Assembly (NCBI GenBank): GCA_035291605.1
Contig: DATDRS010000249.1
Location: forward strand, 1-8,608
Reading direction: 5' to 3'
From: DATDRS01 sp035291605
GTDB lineage: Bacteria > Chloroflexota > Anaerolineae > Anaerolineales > UBA6663
Length of the DNA: 8,608 nucleotides
Made by a program: the position numbers and the translations under genes. The notes beneath the pieces were generated by a model that saw nothing but the letters and a program-made list of their open reading frames with translations, ran no database searches and was not told the DNA's origin. Numbering within the stretch: the stretch's first letter is position 1; every line of letters starts with the position of its first letter. This document shows, piece by piece, positions 6,138-8,608 of this stretch.

Positions 6138-8608
6138 TCAATCGGGGCCGCAGATGGCGGGCGGCTCGGTCAACCAGTCTGAGAAGTCTATGTTTGCGCC
6201 GACCGAATCGCCGGAGCCCGGGCCTGCTCCGCTGGGGCCGATCGGATCGCCCCACCAGTTGCCGGTGGCATCCTGGGAAGCAGGCTGGCTATTGAAGACT
6301 GCCGTGTCCCCGTTCCCCACGATGCAACTCCCGGTGATGCTCGTCGCGTTCTCGCTGTTCACGCCGCTGCTGATAGCATCGCCTTCGCCCGGCGACGTGT
6401 TGCCCAGCACCGCGCTCCCCGTCACGATCAGCGTGCCCCAGTTGTCCAACCCGCCGCCAGTCCAGGCTGCCGAGTTGCCGGAGATGACGCTGCCATTCTC
6501 GATCACGGTTGTGCTGTCCTCCTTGTTATGGAGGCCCCCGCCTTCATTCGCCGAGTTGCCAGATACAGTGCTGTTGCTGATCGTCAGAATCCCACCTATC
6601 CAGTTAAACAGGCCGCCGCCAAATGGCGCCCAGTTGCCGGAGACGGTGCTGCTATCCACCGTCAGAGTACCGAGATTGAAGAGACCGCCGCCGCCGTCGC
6701 TGGCATTCCCGTCAATCACGCTGCTGCCCTGCTGGATCGTGGCCGTGCCAGATTCAGTGTTGTAGAGGCCGCCGCCCTGGCTCGCCGAGTTCGCCGAGAG
6801 AGTACTGGCCTCGATGGTCAGCGTGCCAAGGTTGTGGATGCCGCCCCCGGCATCGGCGGCTGCGTTAGTCGCAAGCGTGCTGTTCGTCACAGCCAGTGTG
6901 CCCTCGTTCCATACGCCGCCGCCGTGAACATCTGATGTGTTCCCGGAGATGGCGCTGGCCCCTTCCACGATCAGCGTGCCGCCAGCGAGGTTGCTGACCC
7001 CGCCGCCGGCCCAGGTCACTGTGTTTCCGGTGACCTGGCTGCCGTGCAGTGTCGCCATTCCAAGATTCATCAGGCCGCCGCCGCCGGCGGCCGTATTGCC
7101 TGAGATAGTGCTGTCAGTCAGGTTCAGCGTGCCCGCAGCATCGTTGAACAGGCCGCCGCCCGAAGCATTGGCCACGTTGCCGCTGAACTCGCTGCCGTTC
7201 TGGACCGTCGCCGTGCCGAAGTTGAAGAAGCCGCCGCCATCGTTGGCCGAGTTGCCGGAGACGGTGCTGGCATCCACCGTGAGCGTGCTGTCATTCACGA
7301 TGCCACCGCCAATCCAGGTCGCCGTGTTGCCGGAGATGGTGGTGTTGGCGACGCTTGCCGTGCCTCCGCCGTAGTTTTGGATGCCGCCTGCGGAAGGCGC
7401 CCAGTTGCCGGAGATCAGGCTGGCATCCACCGTCAGCATGCCGCCCCAATTGGCGAGGCCGCCGCCCGTCTCGCTGACCGTGTTATTGGACACAGTGCTG
7501 TCCTTCACCGTCATCGTGCCCCACATGTTGTTAAGGCCGCCGCCCCAGCCCGCGGAGTTGCCGCTGACCTCGCTGGTGTACATTTGCAGAGCGCCAGTGT
7601 TAAGCACGCCGCCGCCGTCGCCCGTTCCCGAGTTGCCGGAGATCGTGCTGCCCGTCAGTATCAGCGAGCCAGCATTGCAGATGCCGCCCCCATTCCAGTT
7701 CACCGTGTTGTTGGAGATGGTGCTGGCCGCCACTGTCGCTATGCCATCGTTTTGAAGGCCGCCGCAGCTCTCCTCGCCGCCCTCGCCCACGAAGTTGCCG
7801 GAGATCGTGCTGCCCTCGACAGTCAGCGTGCCGCTGTCGGTATTGACGATCCCGCCGCCAATGTTGCTGGCTGAGTTGCCGCTGACCTCACTCCCGCTCT
7901 CGATTGTTGCCATACTCTCGTTGAAGAGACCACCGCCTCCGGAGGCCGCGTTGCCAGAGATGATGCTGGCTTCTACCTTCAGCGTGCCCCCGTTCCACAG
8001 GCCCCCGCCGCCAGCGGTGGCTGAGTTGCCGGAGATGGTGCTGGCGTCCATCTTCAGCGTGCCCGCGTTCAGGATGCCTCCGCCCGTGTCGCTGACGTTA
8101 GCGGACACAGTGCTGTGATCCAGCCTCACCGCGCCACCCTGGTTGGAGACACCCCCGCCGCCAGCGGTGGTCGAGTTACCGCTGACCTCGCTGCCATCCA
8201 TGATCAGAGCACCGCCGTGTACGGCGACGCCGCCACCGTCATTCTGGGTGGCGCCGCCCGTGAGGATCAGGCCCTCGATCTTGACCGTCGCCCCCAGAAT
8301 GTGCAGCACCCGGTCATCCACGGCGGCGTCCTGCAAGATGGCCGCCGTGCCGCCACCCTCAACGCCGATGATCACGTCGGTGGCGGCGGTGTTGTCCCAG
8401 ATGTCAAGGTCGCCATCCTGTGCGGCATCTTCGTCAGGAGTGCTGTCAATCTTGAGCGAGTAAGTAGCGCCGTTGGTCAGGGTGATGATGTCTTTTTTGA
8501 TCTCCTGGCCGGCGCGACATTCGCCGCTCGTCCCGCCCGATGGTGTATTGGTGTTGGCGGCGATGATCGCCTCGCGCAGGGTGCAGACCCCGTCGTCAGC
8601 AAGCACAT
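6138..8608 (-). CDS. Right-handed parallel beta-helix protein, CSLREA-type N-terminus, 5' end outside window
   Basis: Large repeat protein, at least 822 residues here; the frame is open to the right edge. The first in-frame start-like codon (GTG at 8606) is an ordinary valine codon inside the conserved motif, so the true start and any signal peptide lie outside. The N-terminal part, ADDGVCTLREAIIAANTNT, matches the CSLREA-type motif of exported beta-helix proteins. About 110 residues later come some 24 coils of 22-31 residues, with consensus GGGLxNxGTLxVxxSTISGN, a polymorphic-outer-membrane-protein-like parallel beta-helix. A distinct end follows: CIVGN, then GNWWGDPIGPSG, GDSVGANIDFSDWL and ICGPD. 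Cys pairs near each end might form disulfides. No transmembrane anchor, LPxTG, PEP-CTERM or YLPLILR ending is seen, so release or attachment by another route is likely. A role in adhesion or polysaccharide contact is inferred from the fold only. Confidence 0.92.
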   Translation of the reverse strand, partial: VLADDGVCTLREAIIAANTNTPSGGTSGECRAGQEIKKDIITLTNGATYSLKIDSTPDEDAAQDGDLDIWDNTAATDVIIGVEGGGTAAILQDAAVDDRVLHILGATVKIEGLILTGGATQNDGGGVAVHGGALIMDGSEVSGNSTTAGGGGVSNQGGAVRLDHSTVSANVSDTGGGILNAGTLKMDASTISGNSATAGGGGLWNGGTLKVEASIISGNAASGGGGLFNESMATIESGSEVSGNSASNIGGGIVNTDSGTLTVEGSTISGNFVGEGGEESCGGLQNDGIATVAASTISNNTVNWNGGGICNAGSLILTGSTISGNSGTGDGGGVLNTGALQMYTSEVSGNSAGWGGGLNNMWGTMTVKDSTVSNNTVSETGGGLANWGGMLTVDASLISGNWAPSAGGIQNYGGGTASVANTTISGNTATWIGGGIVNDSTLTVDASTVSGNSANDGGGFFNFGTATVQNGSEFSGNVANASGGGLFNDAAGTLNLTDSTISGNTAAGGGGLMNLGMATLHGSQVTGNTVTWAGGGVSNLAGGTLIVEGASAISGNTSDVHGGGVWNEGTLAVTNSTLATNAAADAGGGIHNLGTLTIEASTLSANSASQGGGLYNTESGTATIQQGSSVIDGNASDGGGGLFNLGTLTVDSSTVSGNWAPFGGGLFNWIGGILTISNSTVSGNSANEGGGLHNKEDSTTVIENGSVISGNSAAWTGGGLDNWGTLIVTGSAVLGNTSPGEGDAISSGVNSENATSITGSCIVGNGDTAVFNSQPASQDATGNWWGDPIGPSGAGPGSGDSVGANIDFSDWLTEPPAICGPD
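6385..8250 (-). repeat. Array of about 24 beta-helix coil-coding repeats
   Basis: Degenerate units of about 66-93 bases, seen on the plus strand as recurring GCCGCCGCC (triple-glycine codons) alternating with GTTGCCGGAGA or GTTGCCGCTGA (SGN codons, with following sequence). Near-identical short words recur throughout, so slippage or unequal recombination could change coil number. No two adjacent coils are identical, so there is no sign of very recent expansion. Confidence 0.85.

Noticed and set aside
6385..8250. Regular GCCGCC words suggesting a CRISPR-like or non-coding tandem array
   Set aside because: The spacing follows coil length in a continuous protein frame; there are no identical repeats with unique spacers.
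6112..8463. A series of plus-strand open frames opposite the beta-helix gene, encoding repeated PPP and AELPE-type peptides
   Set aside because: They are the mirror of the glycine/asparagine repeat codons on the minus strand. The minus-strand frame has a recognised fold and conserved N-terminal motif, whereas the plus-strand peptides are broken into several frames.

Overview
This 8.6 kb window is bacterial, G+C-rich and densely coding. It most likely comes from a Chloroflexota (Anaerolineae/Caldilineae-like) genome, but no taxonomic marker gene is present. The pointers are inferred: clustered GAF/HisKA_3 histidine kinases with NarL-type regulators, a secreted propeller protein ending in YLPLILR (an ending I associate with Chloroflexota exported proteins), and a CSLREA-type beta-helix protein.

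Left region, plus strand, 1-3024: two consecutive two-component systems in the order kinase-regulator-kinase-regulator. Genes overlap by 4 and 8 bases or are 4 bases apart, so this is one translationally coupled operon. The first kinase is cut by the left edge and retains part of a GAF sensor domain. The second kinase has no recognisable sensor domain and carries a DegS-like H-box. Both regulators have intact phosphorylation sites and LuxR-type DNA-binding domains. Their targets cannot be read from this window.

Middle, 3025-3413: a convergent intergenic gap. It holds a strong hairpin just past the end of the minus-strand propeller gene, and a fragment of minus-strand coding sequence resembling one blade of a two-component-regulator-type propeller, probably a gene remnant.

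Right region, minus strand: a likely two-gene unit (5944-5378, then 5351-3414) encodes a four-helix membrane protein with a C-terminal zinc ribbon, followed 26 bases later by a secreted protein of 12 NHL repeats, probably two six-bladed propellers. Upstream of it, also on the minus strand and cut by the right edge, is a large right-handed parallel beta-helix protein with about 24 glycine-rich coils. A perfect 12-bp hairpin lies between the beta-helix gene and the membrane-protein gene.

Overall the window joins a signal-transduction operon to a block of envelope or extracellular repeat proteins. Nothing here proves a new system. The best leads are the YLPLILR C-terminus as a possible sorting tag, the membrane zinc-ribbon protein paired with the secreted double propeller, and the sensorless kinase inside a double two-component operon. 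The right block looks less G+C-rich in the NHL and membrane genes than in the kinase operon (by eye).
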